From NCBI RefSeq assembly GCF_017968885.1, contig NZ_CP072913.1:2712001-2776000 (forward strand): a stretch of 64,000 nt of DNA. Direction: 5' to 3'. Position 1 is the stretch's first letter. Every line of letters begins with the position of its first letter. The translations under genes and the position numbers were made by a program. Origin of the DNA: Pseudomonas sp. Tri1. Its GTDB lineage: Bacteria; Pseudomonadota; Gammaproteobacteria; Pseudomonadales; Pseudomonadaceae. Positions 25,522 to 34,123 of this stretch are shown here, one piece after another. The notes beneath the pieces were generated by a model that ran no database searches, was not told the DNA's origin, and saw only the letters and a list, made by a program, of their open reading frames with translations.

Positions 25522-27386
25522 ACGAGATATTCGAGATCAATGTATCGGCAGCGGCGCGTGAGCAGTTCCCAGGCGCCAGGGTCCTGGCAATGCGCCTGCC
25601 TGGTGTGGGAAGCGTCGATGGGGCAGGGCTTGACTGGTCGGCCAACCGCGCGGCATGGACAGGTGTGGACAAGGACGCGTTGTTGACCCATCCGTCGATT
25701 GCGCCGTATGCGAACTACTACCAACGTGCGGGCATCAACCCGCGCAAGCACCTGCCTTCGGTCGCCAACTTCATCCACCGTGCATTCGGCCGGGCCCAGG
25801 CCCGGTTGCCGCGCATAAATGAGGTGGTCGACACGGTCAACTGGGTGGCGGTCTCTACCATGACTTCGCTGGGGGCATTTGATGCCGCGGGAATCGAAGG
25901 ACCGGTGCTGTTGGACCTCTCTGGCGAGGACGAATCGTACGAGCCCGTCGGCGGTCAAGGACGCGAGCCGCTGCCGGCCGGCCTGCTGGTGCTGCGTGAC
26001 TCAAAGAAAGTCCTGTCGCTGTTTTCCATTCGAGACACGGTCCATACCGCTACGCATGACAGCACCTCTGAGCTGTTGTTGCTAGGGTGCGTATTGCCGC
26101 CACTCGACAGCACGCCAGTCAGGGCGGCCCTGCAACTTGTCGCGCAACGCCTGGGAGGCGGGCGTTCGCCGGCGCTGGAAACCTTGGCGGGACAAGGTCC
26201 TTGGTTCGCTGACCATGGTGGTTGTTTTATCGCTGAAACCCTCTCGCCACCGGTCAGCGAACTGACCGAGCGCTATCAGCACATCATTGCCAGTGCAGCG
26301 TTCCAGCAACGCTATCGCAGCTTGCTCAAACACTATGTGGGGCGGGCCACTCCCTTGACGCTGGTGGAGAATTTCTCGCGGGAAATCGGGGTGAAAACCT
26401 ACCTCAAACGCGAAGACCTGGCCCATACCGGTGCGCACAAGATCAACAATGCCCTGGGACAGGCGCTGCTGGCGCAGATGATGGGTAAACGCCGCGTGAT
26501 CGCAGAAACAGGCGCAGGCCAACATGGTGTGGCGACCGCGGCGGCCTGTGCCCTGCTGGGGATCGAATGCGTGATCTACATGGGCTTGCGTGACATGCAA
26601 CGCCAAGCGCTGAACGTACAACGCATACGCCTGATGGGCGCGCGGGTAGTGGCGGCCACCGGCGGGACCCAGACACTCAAGGACGCGATCAACGACGCCC
26701 TGCGCGACTGGGTGGCCAATGCCGACACAACATATTACCTGCTGGGATCGGCGTTGGGCCCGCACCCATACCCGGCCATAGTCCGCTATTTCCAGAGCGT
26801 CATCGGCGACGAGGCCCGGCAGCAGTTCGCAGCGCTTGAGGACGGAGCACTCCCGGATGCGCTGGTGGCATGTGTCGGAGGGGGATCGAACGCCATCGGC
26901 CTGTTCTCGGCCTTCATCGAGGAGCCTGGCGTGCAACTGTTCGGTGTCGAGGCCGCCGGCCAGGGCGAGAGCAGTGGCAATCACTCGATTCGTTTCGGCC
27001 AGGGCGGACAGAGCCGGTCCGGGGTCTTGCAAGGGTGTCGCTCCTACGTCCTGCAGGACGCCAATGGGCAGATAGGTGAGACCCACAGCATCGCGCCCGG
27101 GCTGGATTACCCAATGGTCGGGCCCGAGCATGCCCAGTTGCGTGACAGCGGTCGCGCCAACTATCTCTGGGCCAGCGATGACGAGGCGCTGCAAGCCCTC
27201 CAACTGCTGTCGCGCTGTGAAGGCATCATCCCGGCCCTGGAAAGCGCTCATGCGTTGGCCGGCGCCATCAAGGTCGCGCGGCAACTGCCCCAGGGAGCGC
27301 GAATCATCGTCAACCTCAGCGGGCGTGGCGACAAGGACATGCAAACCATTGCCCAGCTCACGAGTGCGGAGGAAAACCCCCAATGA
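25518..27386 (+). CDS. trpB: B3/B4 (PheRS-beta-type) domain fused to tryptophan synthase beta chain
   Basis: 622 residues in two parts. Residues about 222-622 are a full-length PLP-dependent TrpB: Schiff-base Lys308 in HTGAHKINN, Glu330 in AETGAGQHGVA (22 residues later, as in E. coli Lys87/Glu109), CVGGGSNAIG for PLP phosphate, and NLSGRGDKD. Residues 1 to about 220 are not found in normal TrpB. They carry the B3/B4 pattern of phenylalanyl-tRNA synthetase beta: HLPSVANFIHRAFG, LPRINEVVDTVNW, SLGAFDAAGIEGPVLL, then a late HTATHDSTSELLLLG. In PheRS this domain hydrolyses mischarged Tyr-tRNA(Phe). ATG at 25518 overlaps the previous stop, and there is no internal stop or RBS at the junction. TrpB is certain; the role of the extension is unknown. 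Confidence 0.92.
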   Translation: MNEIFEINVSAAAREQFPGARVLAMRLPGVGSVDGAGLDWSANRAAWTGVDKDALLTHPSIAPYANYYQRAGINPRKHLPSVANFIHRAFGRAQARLPRINEVVDTVNWVAVSTMTSLGAFDAAGIEGPVLLDLSGEDESYEPVGGQGREPLPAGLLVLRDSKKVLSLFSIRDTVHTATHDSTSELLLLGCVLPPLDSTPVRAALQLVAQRLGGGRSPALETLAGQGPWFADHGGCFIAETLSPPVSELTERYQHIIASAAFQQRYRSLLKHYVGRATPLTLVENFSREIGVKTYLKREDLAHTGAHKINNALGQALLAQMMGKRRVIAETGAGQHGVATAAACALLGIECVIYMGLRDMQRQALNVQRIRLMGARVVAATGGTQTLKDAINDALRDWVANADTTYYLLGSALGPHPYPAIVRYFQSVIGDEARQQFAALEDGALPDALVACVGGGSNAIGLFSAFIEEPGVQLFGVEAAGQGESSGNHSIRFGQGGQSRSGVLQGCRSYVLQDANGQIGETHSIAPGLDYPMVGPEHAQLRDSGRANYLWASDDEALQALQLLSRCEGIIPALESAHALAGAIKVARQLPQGARIIVNLSGRGDKDMQTIAQLTSAEENPQ

Positions 27387-28171
27387 ACCGTATCGACAGC
27401 TGTTTCGCCGATCTCGCCCGGCGGGGCGAGAAGGCACTGATGCCTTACCTGACGGTCGGCTATCCGGCATTGGACAGCCTGCCGGAGCTGGTAAAGGCCG
27501 CACGCAATGCTGGTGCCGATGTCATCGAGCTGGGTGTGCCTTTCTCCGATCCGGTCGCCGATGGCCCGGTGATCCAACAGACCAGCCACGCAGCGATTGC
27601 CAATGGCATGACCATGACGTTGGCGTTGAAGCAGATCGCTGGACTCCCCCAGGACGAGCAGGCGCCCGCCCTGGTGGTCATGACCTACACAAACCTTCTG
27701 CTTAATCATGGCTACGAGCGGTTCGCCGCGCAGGCGGCTGAGGCGGGCATCAGTGCGGTGATTGTCCCGGACATGCCCGTCGAAGCCAGTGGTGAGTTAC
27801 GCGCTGCCTTGGAGGCACAAGGGTTGTATCAGATCCTTCTGATGACGCCGAACCTCAGTGACAAGCGCCTGCGCGCGATTGCCGAACACGCCAAGGGGTT
27901 CATCTATCTGGTATCGGTGCTGGGCACGACCGGTGAACGCGACCAACTGGCCGACATCGGCCCGTTCGTGGAAAGGGTACGGCGATTTACTGACTTGCCT
28001 TTGGCTGTCGGTTTCGGCATCGGCACCCCCGAGCAGGCCAGGGCCATGTGGCAGCAGGCAGAGGGCGTGATCATTGGCAGCGCCTTGGCACGCCGGCTGG
28101 ATGATCCAAGCGAAGCCGCTACGCAGGCCCATCACTATCTGGCGGCTTTCAAGACCGGGGGGCGGCGATGA
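27383..28171 (+). CDS. trpA: Tryptophan synthase alpha chain (accessory copy)
   Basis: 262-residue TIM barrel releasing indole from indole-3-glycerol phosphate and channelling it to TrpB. Catalytic Glu49 (VIELGVPFSDP) and Asp60 (VADGP) fall at exactly the E. coli positions, and the phosphate-binding end reads VGFGIGTPEQAR with VIIGSAL. It overlaps the trpB fusion and trpF by 4 bp each. Nothing suggests loss of function, so an indole-producing alpha/beta pair can form in spite of the extension on TrpB. Confidence 0.95.
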   Translation: MNRIDSCFADLARRGEKALMPYLTVGYPALDSLPELVKAARNAGADVIELGVPFSDPVADGPVIQQTSHAAIANGMTMTLALKQIAGLPQDEQAPALVVMTYTNLLLNHGYERFAAQAAEAGISAVIVPDMPVEASGELRAALEAQGLYQILLMTPNLSDKRLRAIAEHAKGFIYLVSVLGTTGERDQLADIGPFVERVRRFTDLPLAVGFGIGTPEQARAMWQQAEGVIIGSALARRLDDPSEAATQAHHYLAAFKTGGRR

Positions 28172-28794
28172 ATAGCTGGCAACAGGGAACGATCAAGGTG
28201 TGCGGGGTCCGGACTCCGGAGGATATCCAGGCATGCCTGCAGGCCCGTGTCGATCTGATCGGCCTGGTCATGGTGCCCGGTTCCAAGCGCGAACTGTCGC
28301 TCAAACAGGCAACGATCTTGCGCGATCTGATCGGTGACCGGGCCAGGGTCGTGGGCGTGTTCATGAATCAGCCGTACAGCCAGGTGTACGAAACCACCCA
28401 GGCCCTGGACCTGGATCTGGTGCAGTTGCATGGCCAGGAGCAGGGGCGTTGTTGGGAGCAACTGGGACGGCCTTTGATCCGTCGTGTGATGCCGTCGGAT
28501 TACCGCCGCGATCGAAGGGCCTCGGCGCTGCCGCTGGTCGATGCCGGGGCAGGCCATGGGATTGCGCATCCTTGGCCGGCAGCGCGCTACCCGGAGGCGA
28601 TGATCGCGGGCGGTTTGACGGTCAACAGCGTCGCCGCGTTGATCGAAGCGCTCGAGCCTGCGGCCGTGGATGTGTCCTCGGGGGTGGAGTCGTCGCCAGG
28701 TTGCAAGTCGCCCCAGGCTATTGACGAGTTCTGTCGAAATGCCCGGATCGCCTTCGGGCAAGTGCGACGCGTGCAACGCAGCAGCAATCAGTAA
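28168..28794 (+). CDS. trpF: Phosphoribosylanthranilate isomerase (accessory copy)
   Basis: 208-residue TIM barrel performing the Amadori rearrangement of phosphoribosylanthranilate to CdRP. Catalytic Cys12 is in IKVCGVRTPED and the catalytic Asp in LVDAGAGHG (near residue 132); the phosphate site MIAGGLTVNSV and VDVSSGVESSPG are present. The usual KD after the last motif reads KS here, a minor change. Housekeeping trpF in Pseudomonas sits apart, next to truA/accD, so this is a second copy. The ATG overlaps the trpA stop. Confidence 0.93.
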   Translation: MNSWQQGTIKVCGVRTPEDIQACLQARVDLIGLVMVPGSKRELSLKQATILRDLIGDRARVVGVFMNQPYSQVYETTQALDLDLVQLHGQEQGRCWEQLGRPLIRRVMPSDYRRDRRASALPLVDAGAGHGIAHPWPAARYPEAMIAGGLTVNSVAALIEALEPAAVDVSSGVESSPGCKSPQAIDEFCRNARIAFGQVRRVQRSSNQ

Positions 28795-28858
28795 TGACGG
28801 CAGCCGCCGTGGCCTGCCAACAGGCGGGATAAGCCCAGGTAACAAGTGAGGGAAAACA

Positions 28859-29890
28859 ATGCCGCAGAACGTGCGTGGAGTGGTTGCACGGTACAGCCAG
28901 GGGGAGCCGGTCGAGGCGCATCAGCTGCAAAGTGCCTTTCGAGCGTTGATGCAGGGGCAGTTGTCGGATTCGTTGATCGCTGCGTTGCTGGTGGCTTTAC
29001 AAGTGAAAGGCCTCGATAGCCAGGCGATCGAGTGTGTTGCCCGTGTGGTGCGTGAATTTCTGGTCCCGGTCCGGCATTCGGTGGCGGGTCCGCTGGTGGA
29101 CCTGTGTGGAACAGGAGGGGATGCGCGGGCCACGTTCAATGTATCGACCACCGCCAGCTTCGTGGTGGCCGCGGCGGGTGTGCGGGTGGCCAAGCATGGC
29201 AATCGCAGTGTCAGCTCGACCTGTGGCAGCGCCGATGTGCTGGAGGCGCTGGGCCTGGATTTGCAATTGACGCCCGCGCAGATCGCGACATGCCTGGAAC
29301 GGGTGGGAATTGGCTTCATGTTCTCGCCAGTCCATCGACCGGCTCTGCCGGGCTTGACGCGGGTCCGCAGTGAGCTGGCCATCCGCACCATTTTCAATGT
29401 CATCGGCCCGCTGACCAACCCCGCCGCGGCGAGCAGGCAATTGCTGGGTGTGTTCAGTGCCGAGCTGGTGCCGATCATGGCGCAGGTACTCAGGGCACTG
29501 GGCAGCGAGCGGGCGCTGGTGGTCCACGGCGAGGATGGCTTGGACGAGATTTCCCTGTCCGGTAGCACGCTGGTCGCTGAGCTCTGGGATGGCGACATAC
29601 GCCAGTACCACCTCCACCCCAGCGATTTCGGACTGAAAGTGTGCGATCTGGCGAGCCTGCAGGTCAGCAGCATCGAACAGGCCCGGGCGTTATGCCTGGA
29701 AGTGCTTGCGGGTCGGGAAGGTGCTCCACGCGACATTGTCCTGCTCAACAGTGCCGCGGCGCTCTACCTGGGCGACAAGGCCGGGAGTATCGCCCAGGGG
29801 CTGGAGCTGGCGACCGACATTCTGGACAGCGGACAGGCAATGCAAACCTACGAAACGTTGTTGTCATTTACCCGTGGATTGCGAAATTGA
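28859..29890 (+). CDS. trpD: Anthranilate phosphoribosyltransferase (accessory copy)
   Basis: 343-residue enzyme joining anthranilate to PRPP. It shows the PRPP/metal motif DLCGTGGDARATFNVSTT, the anthranilate-site segment AKHGNRSVSSTCGSADVLEA, and VRSELAIRTIFNVIGPLTNP with the conserved Arg. It follows trpF by 64 bp, the widest gap in the operon; that gap contains a small GCCTG-CCAA-CAGGC repeat (28812-28825) of unknown meaning. GAGGG precedes the ATG. Order trpC...B-A-F-D differs from the chromosomal trpGDC. Confidence 0.94.
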   Translation: MPQNVRGVVARYSQGEPVEAHQLQSAFRALMQGQLSDSLIAALLVALQVKGLDSQAIECVARVVREFLVPVRHSVAGPLVDLCGTGGDARATFNVSTTASFVVAAAGVRVAKHGNRSVSSTCGSADVLEALGLDLQLTPAQIATCLERVGIGFMFSPVHRPALPGLTRVRSELAIRTIFNVIGPLTNPAAASRQLLGVFSAELVPIMAQVLRALGSERALVVHGEDGLDEISLSGSTLVAELWDGDIRQYHLHPSDFGLKVCDLASLQVSSIEQARALCLEVLAGREGAPRDIVLLNSAAALYLGDKAGSIAQGLELATDILDSGQAMQTYETLLSFTRGLRN

Positions 29891-29919
29891 AGGCACAGCC
29901 GGGTTTCAAGGAGCGAAGT

Positions 29920-31212
29920 ATGGAACAGACTTTTGGGACTGTCGCGGTGGTGGGGCTGGGCTATGTCGGGCTTCCTCTGGCGGTCGAATTCGGCAAGCGC
30001 TTGCCGACCATCGGCTTCGATATCTGCCAGCACAGCATCGATCAATTACGCGATGCTATAGATCCGGCCGGGGAGCTTGACGAGGAGCAGATGCAGCAGG
30101 CGAACTTGCTCACTTATACGAGCGATCCAGCGGCGCTGCGTGGCGCGGACATTATCATCGTCGCGGTCCCCACGCCTGTGGATGCGGCGAATCAACCGGA
30201 CTTGTCACCCTTGATACGGGCCAGCGATACGGTTGGCCGGCATATGAAAGCCGGGGCATTGGTCATCTACGAGTCGACCGTCTACCCGGGTGCGACCGAG
30301 GAGCGCTGTATTCCCGCCTTGCAGCAGGCTTCGGGGCTGGTGTGGAAAGAGGACTTCACGGTCGGCTACTCGCCTGAACGCATCAATCCCGGGGACCGTA
30401 CTCACACGCTTTGCGACATTGTCAAAGTCGTGTCCGGCGACAGTCCGCAGAGCTTGCAGACCGTGGCCGCGTTGTACGAGTTGATTGTCCGCCCAGGCGT
30501 GCACCGGGCTCCTTCGATCAAGGTGGCTGAAGCGGCCAAGGTTATCGAGAATACCCAGCGCGACCTGAACATCGCCCTGATGAATGAGTTGTCGCTGATC
30601 TTCTCGGAACTGAAGATCGACACCCGCCAGGTGCTGGAAGCGGCGAACACCAAGTGGAACTTCCTGGATTTCAAGCCGGGGCTGGTTGGCGGTCATTGCA
30701 TTGGCGTCGATCCCTATTACCTCACCTACAAGGCCGAGTCCCATGGTTACCATCCCCAAGTGATCCTTGCCGGGCGGCGGATCAACGATGGCATGGGCAA
30801 GTGGATCGTCGAGAAAACCATCAAGCTGCTGATCGCCGCCAACCGTGTGGTGAAGGGCTCGACGATCAATGTGCTGGGGATCACGTTCAAGGAAAACTGC
30901 GCGGATGTACGCAATTCGAAGGTTCACGACATCATCGTCGAATTGCGAGCCTATGGCGTCAACGTCCATGTGCATGACCCACTGGCCGACGCAGCGACGG
31001 TCATGCGTGAGTACGACTGCGCATTGAGCAGTTGGGAGCAGTTGCCCGCAGGCGATGCGATGATCGTGGCTGTGCCGCATGAGGTCTATCGACGCACCTC
31101 ACTGCAGCAAATGCGCACCAAGTTATTGCCCGGGGCCTGTGTGATCGATGTCAAGGCTGTCCTGGATCGAGAGTCCTACGAGGCTGAGGGTTATCATTTC
31201 TGGCGCCTGTAA
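29920..31212 (+). CDS. UDP-N-acetylhexosamine/UDP-glucose 6-dehydrogenase (WbpA/TviB type)
   Basis: 430-residue NAD-dependent dehydrogenase oxidising C6 of a UDP-sugar to the uronic acid in two steps. The N-terminal Rossmann domain begins VAVVGLGYVGLPLAVEFG. YESTVYPGATEE and the catalytic Cys260 in GLVGGHCIGVDPYYL follow, then a second Rossmann domain with GITFKENCADVRNSK. The motifs place it with WbpA/WbpO/TviB enzymes, which use UDP-GlcNAc or UDP-GalNAc. It follows trpD by 29 bp and is the last gene of the operon, overlapping the convergent luxR by 19 bp. No glycan polymerisation or export genes are near, so capsule synthesis is unlikely. Confidence 0.9.
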   Translation: MEQTFGTVAVVGLGYVGLPLAVEFGKRLPTIGFDICQHSIDQLRDAIDPAGELDEEQMQQANLLTYTSDPAALRGADIIIVAVPTPVDAANQPDLSPLIRASDTVGRHMKAGALVIYESTVYPGATEERCIPALQQASGLVWKEDFTVGYSPERINPGDRTHTLCDIVKVVSGDSPQSLQTVAALYELIVRPGVHRAPSIKVAEAAKVIENTQRDLNIALMNELSLIFSELKIDTRQVLEAANTKWNFLDFKPGLVGGHCIGVDPYYLTYKAESHGYHPQVILAGRRINDGMGKWIVEKTIKLLIAANRVVKGSTINVLGITFKENCADVRNSKVHDIIVELRAYGVNVHVHDPLADAATVMREYDCALSSWEQLPAGDAMIVAVPHEVYRRTSLQQMRTKLLPGACVIDVKAVLDRESYEAEGYHFWRL

Positions 31213-31994
31213 GCCGGTGGGACAACCGCAGGCATGACCAACCCGCAGGCCGCCGCAGCACTGACGGCCTGCTGGCGACTCACTGAGCCGAGTTTGCGTC
31301 GGGCATTGAGCAGGTGGAAGTCGATGGTGCGCTCGGAACAGGTCAGGATGTGGCTGATTTCCCAGGTGGTCTTACCGACGCTGGCCCAATACAGGCAGTC
31401 CATTTCCTTGGGCGTCAGGTCCTGGCGGGGTTGGGCGGGCCCCTGCAGTTGATGGCGCATCCCGGCGAGCAGGTAGGGGATGAGCATGAACAACTGGTAG
31501 ACGGCGGGGTTGGAAAACCCTTCCTGTTCGGTGATCTGGGTGTCGTCGAAAGCCACGCTCAGTGTTCCTCTGAGCAGTTCGTAGCGCAGCGGGATGCTCA
31601 GGCCGCTGCGCAGGCCGTGTTGCTCGCGTTGCTGCCAGAAGTGCCGGGAGCGTCCACGGGCGCGCCTGCGTTCGCTGTCCCAGAAAAAAGGCACCAGCTC
31701 GCGTCGACAGTGCCGCAGTATCGGGTCGATCTCGATCAGCCCGTCACCGCGATAGTGTTCCAGCCAGCGTTTGGGAAAGGTGGTGATCAGGCCGGCGAGG
31801 GGGTCGGTATCCCGGCGTGCTACCGGTCCCAGGCTGATGAGGTAGCTGCCGAAGCCGAGCTGGCGCAAAACTTTGTTGACCAGGCGCTCCCAATCGCAAC
31901 GGTTGGCATCTTTGGCCAGACTCATGAAGGCGGTCAGCGGTGCGGTTCGCCCGGCCTGGGTCCGGTCGCAGACGGGGGAGTTGAGTTTGTCCAT
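31194..31994 (-). CDS. Second LuxR-type quorum-sensing regulator
   Basis: 266 residues. The autoinducer-binding domain retains Trp77, Tyr81, Asp90, Pro91, Trp105 and Gly131. The C-terminal helix-turn-helix is LTPKEMDCLYWASVGKTTWE, then CSERTIDFHLLNARRKLG. An N-terminal extension of about 25 residues is unusual for the family. ATG at 31994 is chosen over an upstream in-frame start at 32039, which lies within the terminator hairpin. It follows trpG by 78 bp on the same strand and overlaps the UDP-sugar dehydrogenase convergently. It could pair with the LuxI at 39778. Confidence 0.92.
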   Translation of the reverse strand: MDKLNSPVCDRTQAGRTAPLTAFMSLAKDANRCDWERLVNKVLRQLGFGSYLISLGPVARRDTDPLAGLITTFPKRWLEHYRGDGLIEIDPILRHCRRELVPFFWDSERRRARGRSRHFWQQREQHGLRSGLSIPLRYELLRGTLSVAFDDTQITEQEGFSNPAVYQLFMLIPYLLAGMRHQLQGPAQPRQDLTPKEMDCLYWASVGKTTWEISHILTCSERTIDFHLLNARRKLGSVSRQQAVSAAAACGLVMPAVVPPAYRRQK

Positions 31995-32040
31995 AAACGA
32001 GTCGCTCTTGTTATCGCGGGAATGAAACAGCCGGAGCACG

Positions 32041-32063
32041 GAAAAGAAGGGGCGTGTGCCCCT
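32041..32063 (-). terminator. Hairpin terminator after trpG
   Basis: On the minus strand a GGGGC-ACAC-GCCCC stem with a flanking A-T pair is followed by TTCTTTTC. It lies between trpG and the second luxR, so it may reduce readthrough and set luxR expression below that of trpEG. Confidence 0.6.
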
Positions 32064-32072
32064 CCTGGCGAA

Positions 32073-32657
32073 TCACTGGTGCACGTGACACCGGATGAAA
32101 CTGCGGAACAGTTCCAGGCCGTTTTCAGTCAGGATGCTTTCAGGGTGAAACTGCACCCCCTCCACCGGTAGGTGCTGATGCCGCACGCCCATCACATAGC
32201 CGTCATCGGTGGACCTTGAGGTAATCTCCAGGCAATCGGGTAACTGCTGGTCGCTGATCATCAACGAGTGATAACGGGTAGCCTGTATGGCGCGGGCTTG
32301 CGTATGGTCATAGACACCCTTGCCATCGTTCTCGATCTTGCTCACCTTGCCGTGCATCACGTGCGGGGCCCGGCAAACCTGGGCACCGAAGGCCAGGCCG
32401 ATGGCCTGATGACCCAGGCAAACGCCCAGCAGCGGCAAACGCCCCTGAAAGTGCCGGATCACTTCGATGTAGCCAACGTCGGCCGGATGCCCAGGGCCGG
32501 GGCCCAGTACACAGAAATCCGGCGAGAAAGCTTCGATACGCTGGATCAGGTCGGGCACGTCGTGACGTTCGACGCGGGTTTCCAACCCCAGTTGTTCCAG
32601 GTATTGGCTGATGATAAAGACGAAGCTGTCGTAGGCGTCGATCAGGAAGACTTTCAC
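32073..32657 (-). CDS. trpG: Anthranilate synthase glutamine amidotransferase component (accessory copy)
   Basis: 194-residue class I glutamine amidotransferase delivering ammonia to TrpE. The triad is intact: Cys80 in LLGVCLGHQAIG, and the His and Glu in EGVQFHPESI; the oxyanion segment LGPGPGHP is present. Translation starts at GTG 32657 with AAGGAG upstream, overlapping the trpE stop (GTGA). The frame is open beyond that, but those codons lie in trpE. The start motif FLIDAYDSFVF fits TrpG/PabA. PabA specificity is unlikely given the TrpE partner. Confidence 0.93.
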   Translation of the reverse strand: MKVFLIDAYDSFVFIISQYLEQLGLETRVERHDVPDLIQRIEAFSPDFCVLGPGPGHPADVGYIEVIRHFQGRLPLLGVCLGHQAIGLAFGAQVCRAPHVMHGKVSKIENDGKGVYDHTQARAIQATRYHSLMISDQQLPDCLEITSRSTDDGYVMGVRHQHLPVEGVQFHPESILTENGLELFRSFIRCHVHQ

Positions 32658-34123
32658 AGTGCGATCTCCTTGCCGGTCACTGCCCGGTATACAGAACCCA
32701 TCTTGTACAACGTCTCTTTCCACTCCAGCTCGGGAACGGAATCGGCGACCACCCCGGCGGATGCGCGCAAGTGGTAGGTACCCTCGTCGAAGACCGTCGA
32801 GCGAATGCACAGGGCGGTATTGACGCTGCCATCGAAACCCACCAGGCCCAGGGCGCCGGCGTAGATACCCCGGCGATTGCTCTCCATCCCCTCGATCAAC
32901 TCCATTGCCCTGACCTTGGGTGCGCCGGACATGGTCCCGGCGGGGAACGAAGCCTTGATCACGTCGTAGGCATCCAGGCCTGGGCGCAGCAGGCCGCGAA
33001 CGTTCGACACCATGTGATAGAGGTGCGAGTACTCCTCCACCAGCATGAACTCGTCGACTTCCAGCGAGCCGGCCTGGCAGACGCGACCGATATCATTGCG
33101 ACACAGATCGATGAGCATCAGGTGCTCGGCGCGTTCTTTCTCTGAACGGGTCAGCTCCAGGACCAGCTGAGTCGGATCGACGCCAGGTTTCTTGCCGACG
33201 GTGCCGGCAATCGGGCGCATCTCTATCAAGTCGTCCTTGATCCTGACGAATAGCTCAGGACTGGCCCCGATCAGGTCGATACCGCCCACATGGGCCAGGT
33301 ACATGTAAGGAGAGGGGTTGCGAAGACGCAGGTTCTGGTACACATCGAATGGCGAAACCTGCGAGCGAATCCGAATCTCATGGCCAAGCTGGATCTGATA
33401 GACGTCGCCAGCGCGGATGTGCTCCATGGCCACTTCGACACGTTCGAAAAATTGTTCCGGAGTGACCGTGCGGGCTTCCTCGAATGTCTCAGGATACGGT
33501 GGCAGCTCCGCTGCCTCGCCCGCCACAGGCGTGGTCAGGAAGGGGTAATCCTCCACCGTCCGGGGTGCCCATAGCGGGTGGTTGTTGATCAGGGTCTCGA
33601 CAATGCCGTTGCTGTGGAAATAAACCAGTGTCTGATAGACCGACAGAGCGATGAGCGGATAGTCGTAGGTCTGTTCGGCCAGATCGGGAAGCCGCTCGAT
33701 CAGGCGCACGCAGTCGTAGGAGAAATAACCGAAGAACGCCAGGCTGGAAGGGGCATTGGGCGCGGGCTGGAACGTAGCCTGGATCGCCCGGAGCAGGTTC
33801 CATGCGGCCTCGCTGTCCGGCAGATGGATCTTGTACGCGTGGTCTATCTGCACGTCTGCTTCGCGCAGGCAGGCGGACAAATGTTCACAAAGCGCAGGAC
33901 AGCCGCGCAGCTGTGCCTGGCCCTCATCGATACACACTTCGAAAAGGGGCTCGAGCCCAATGATTGTCGCCTTGCGATCACGGCTTGGACCGGACAGTGA
34001 TTCAAGAATGAAGACAGACTCGCGACCCAGTTGTTCCAAGGCATTTGCATATATGCCAAGTGCATCTGTAGATCGACGTTCTTCGCGGCGAAGAACATTG
34101 ACGTCAATTAAATGTTTATTCAT
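32654..34123 (-). CDS. trpE: Anthranilate synthase component I (accessory copy)
   Basis: 489-residue chorismate-using enzyme making anthranilate with TrpG. MRPIAGT carries Ala where PabB has Lys, so it is an anthranilate rather than aminodeoxychorismate synthase. The chorismate/Mg site is intact (HLMLIDLCRNDIGRV, FPAGTMSGAPKVRAME, GIYAGALG). The allosteric LES element is retained (FILES, Glu41-Ser42), so feedback inhibition by tryptophan may persist. After PIAGT the sequence reads VGKKPG instead of the common R-RG, a small oddity. Start uncertain: ATG 34123 or 34135, neither with a good RBS. Divergent from the ligase operon across 640 bp. Confidence 0.92.
   Translation of the reverse strand: MNKHLIDVNVLRREERRSTDALGIYANALEQLGRESVFILESLSGPSRDRKATIIGLEPLFEVCIDEGQAQLRGCPALCEHLSACLREADVQIDHAYKIHLPDSEAAWNLLRAIQATFQPAPNAPSSLAFFGYFSYDCVRLIERLPDLAEQTYDYPLIALSVYQTLVYFHSNGIVETLINNHPLWAPRTVEDYPFLTTPVAGEAAELPPYPETFEEARTVTPEQFFERVEVAMEHIRAGDVYQIQLGHEIRIRSQVSPFDVYQNLRLRNPSPYMYLAHVGGIDLIGASPELFVRIKDDLIEMRPIAGTVGKKPGVDPTQLVLELTRSEKERAEHLMLIDLCRNDIGRVCQAGSLEVDEFMLVEEYSHLYHMVSNVRGLLRPGLDAYDVIKASFPAGTMSGAPKVRAMELIEGMESNRRGIYAGALGLVGFDGSVNTALCIRSTVFDEGTYHLRASAGVVADSVPELEWKETLYKMGSVYRAVTGKEIAL

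Noticed and set aside
28812..28825. GCCTG-CCAA-CAGGC repeat before trpD as a second lux box
   Set aside because: Arms are only 5 bp and lack the CTACC/GGTAG pattern. It is more likely a small hairpin in the trpF-trpD gap.
29920..31212. Capsule or O-antigen locus suggested by the WbpA-type dehydrogenase
   Set aside because: No glycosyltransferase, flippase, polymerase or export gene occurs anywhere near; the gene sits in a trp operon.
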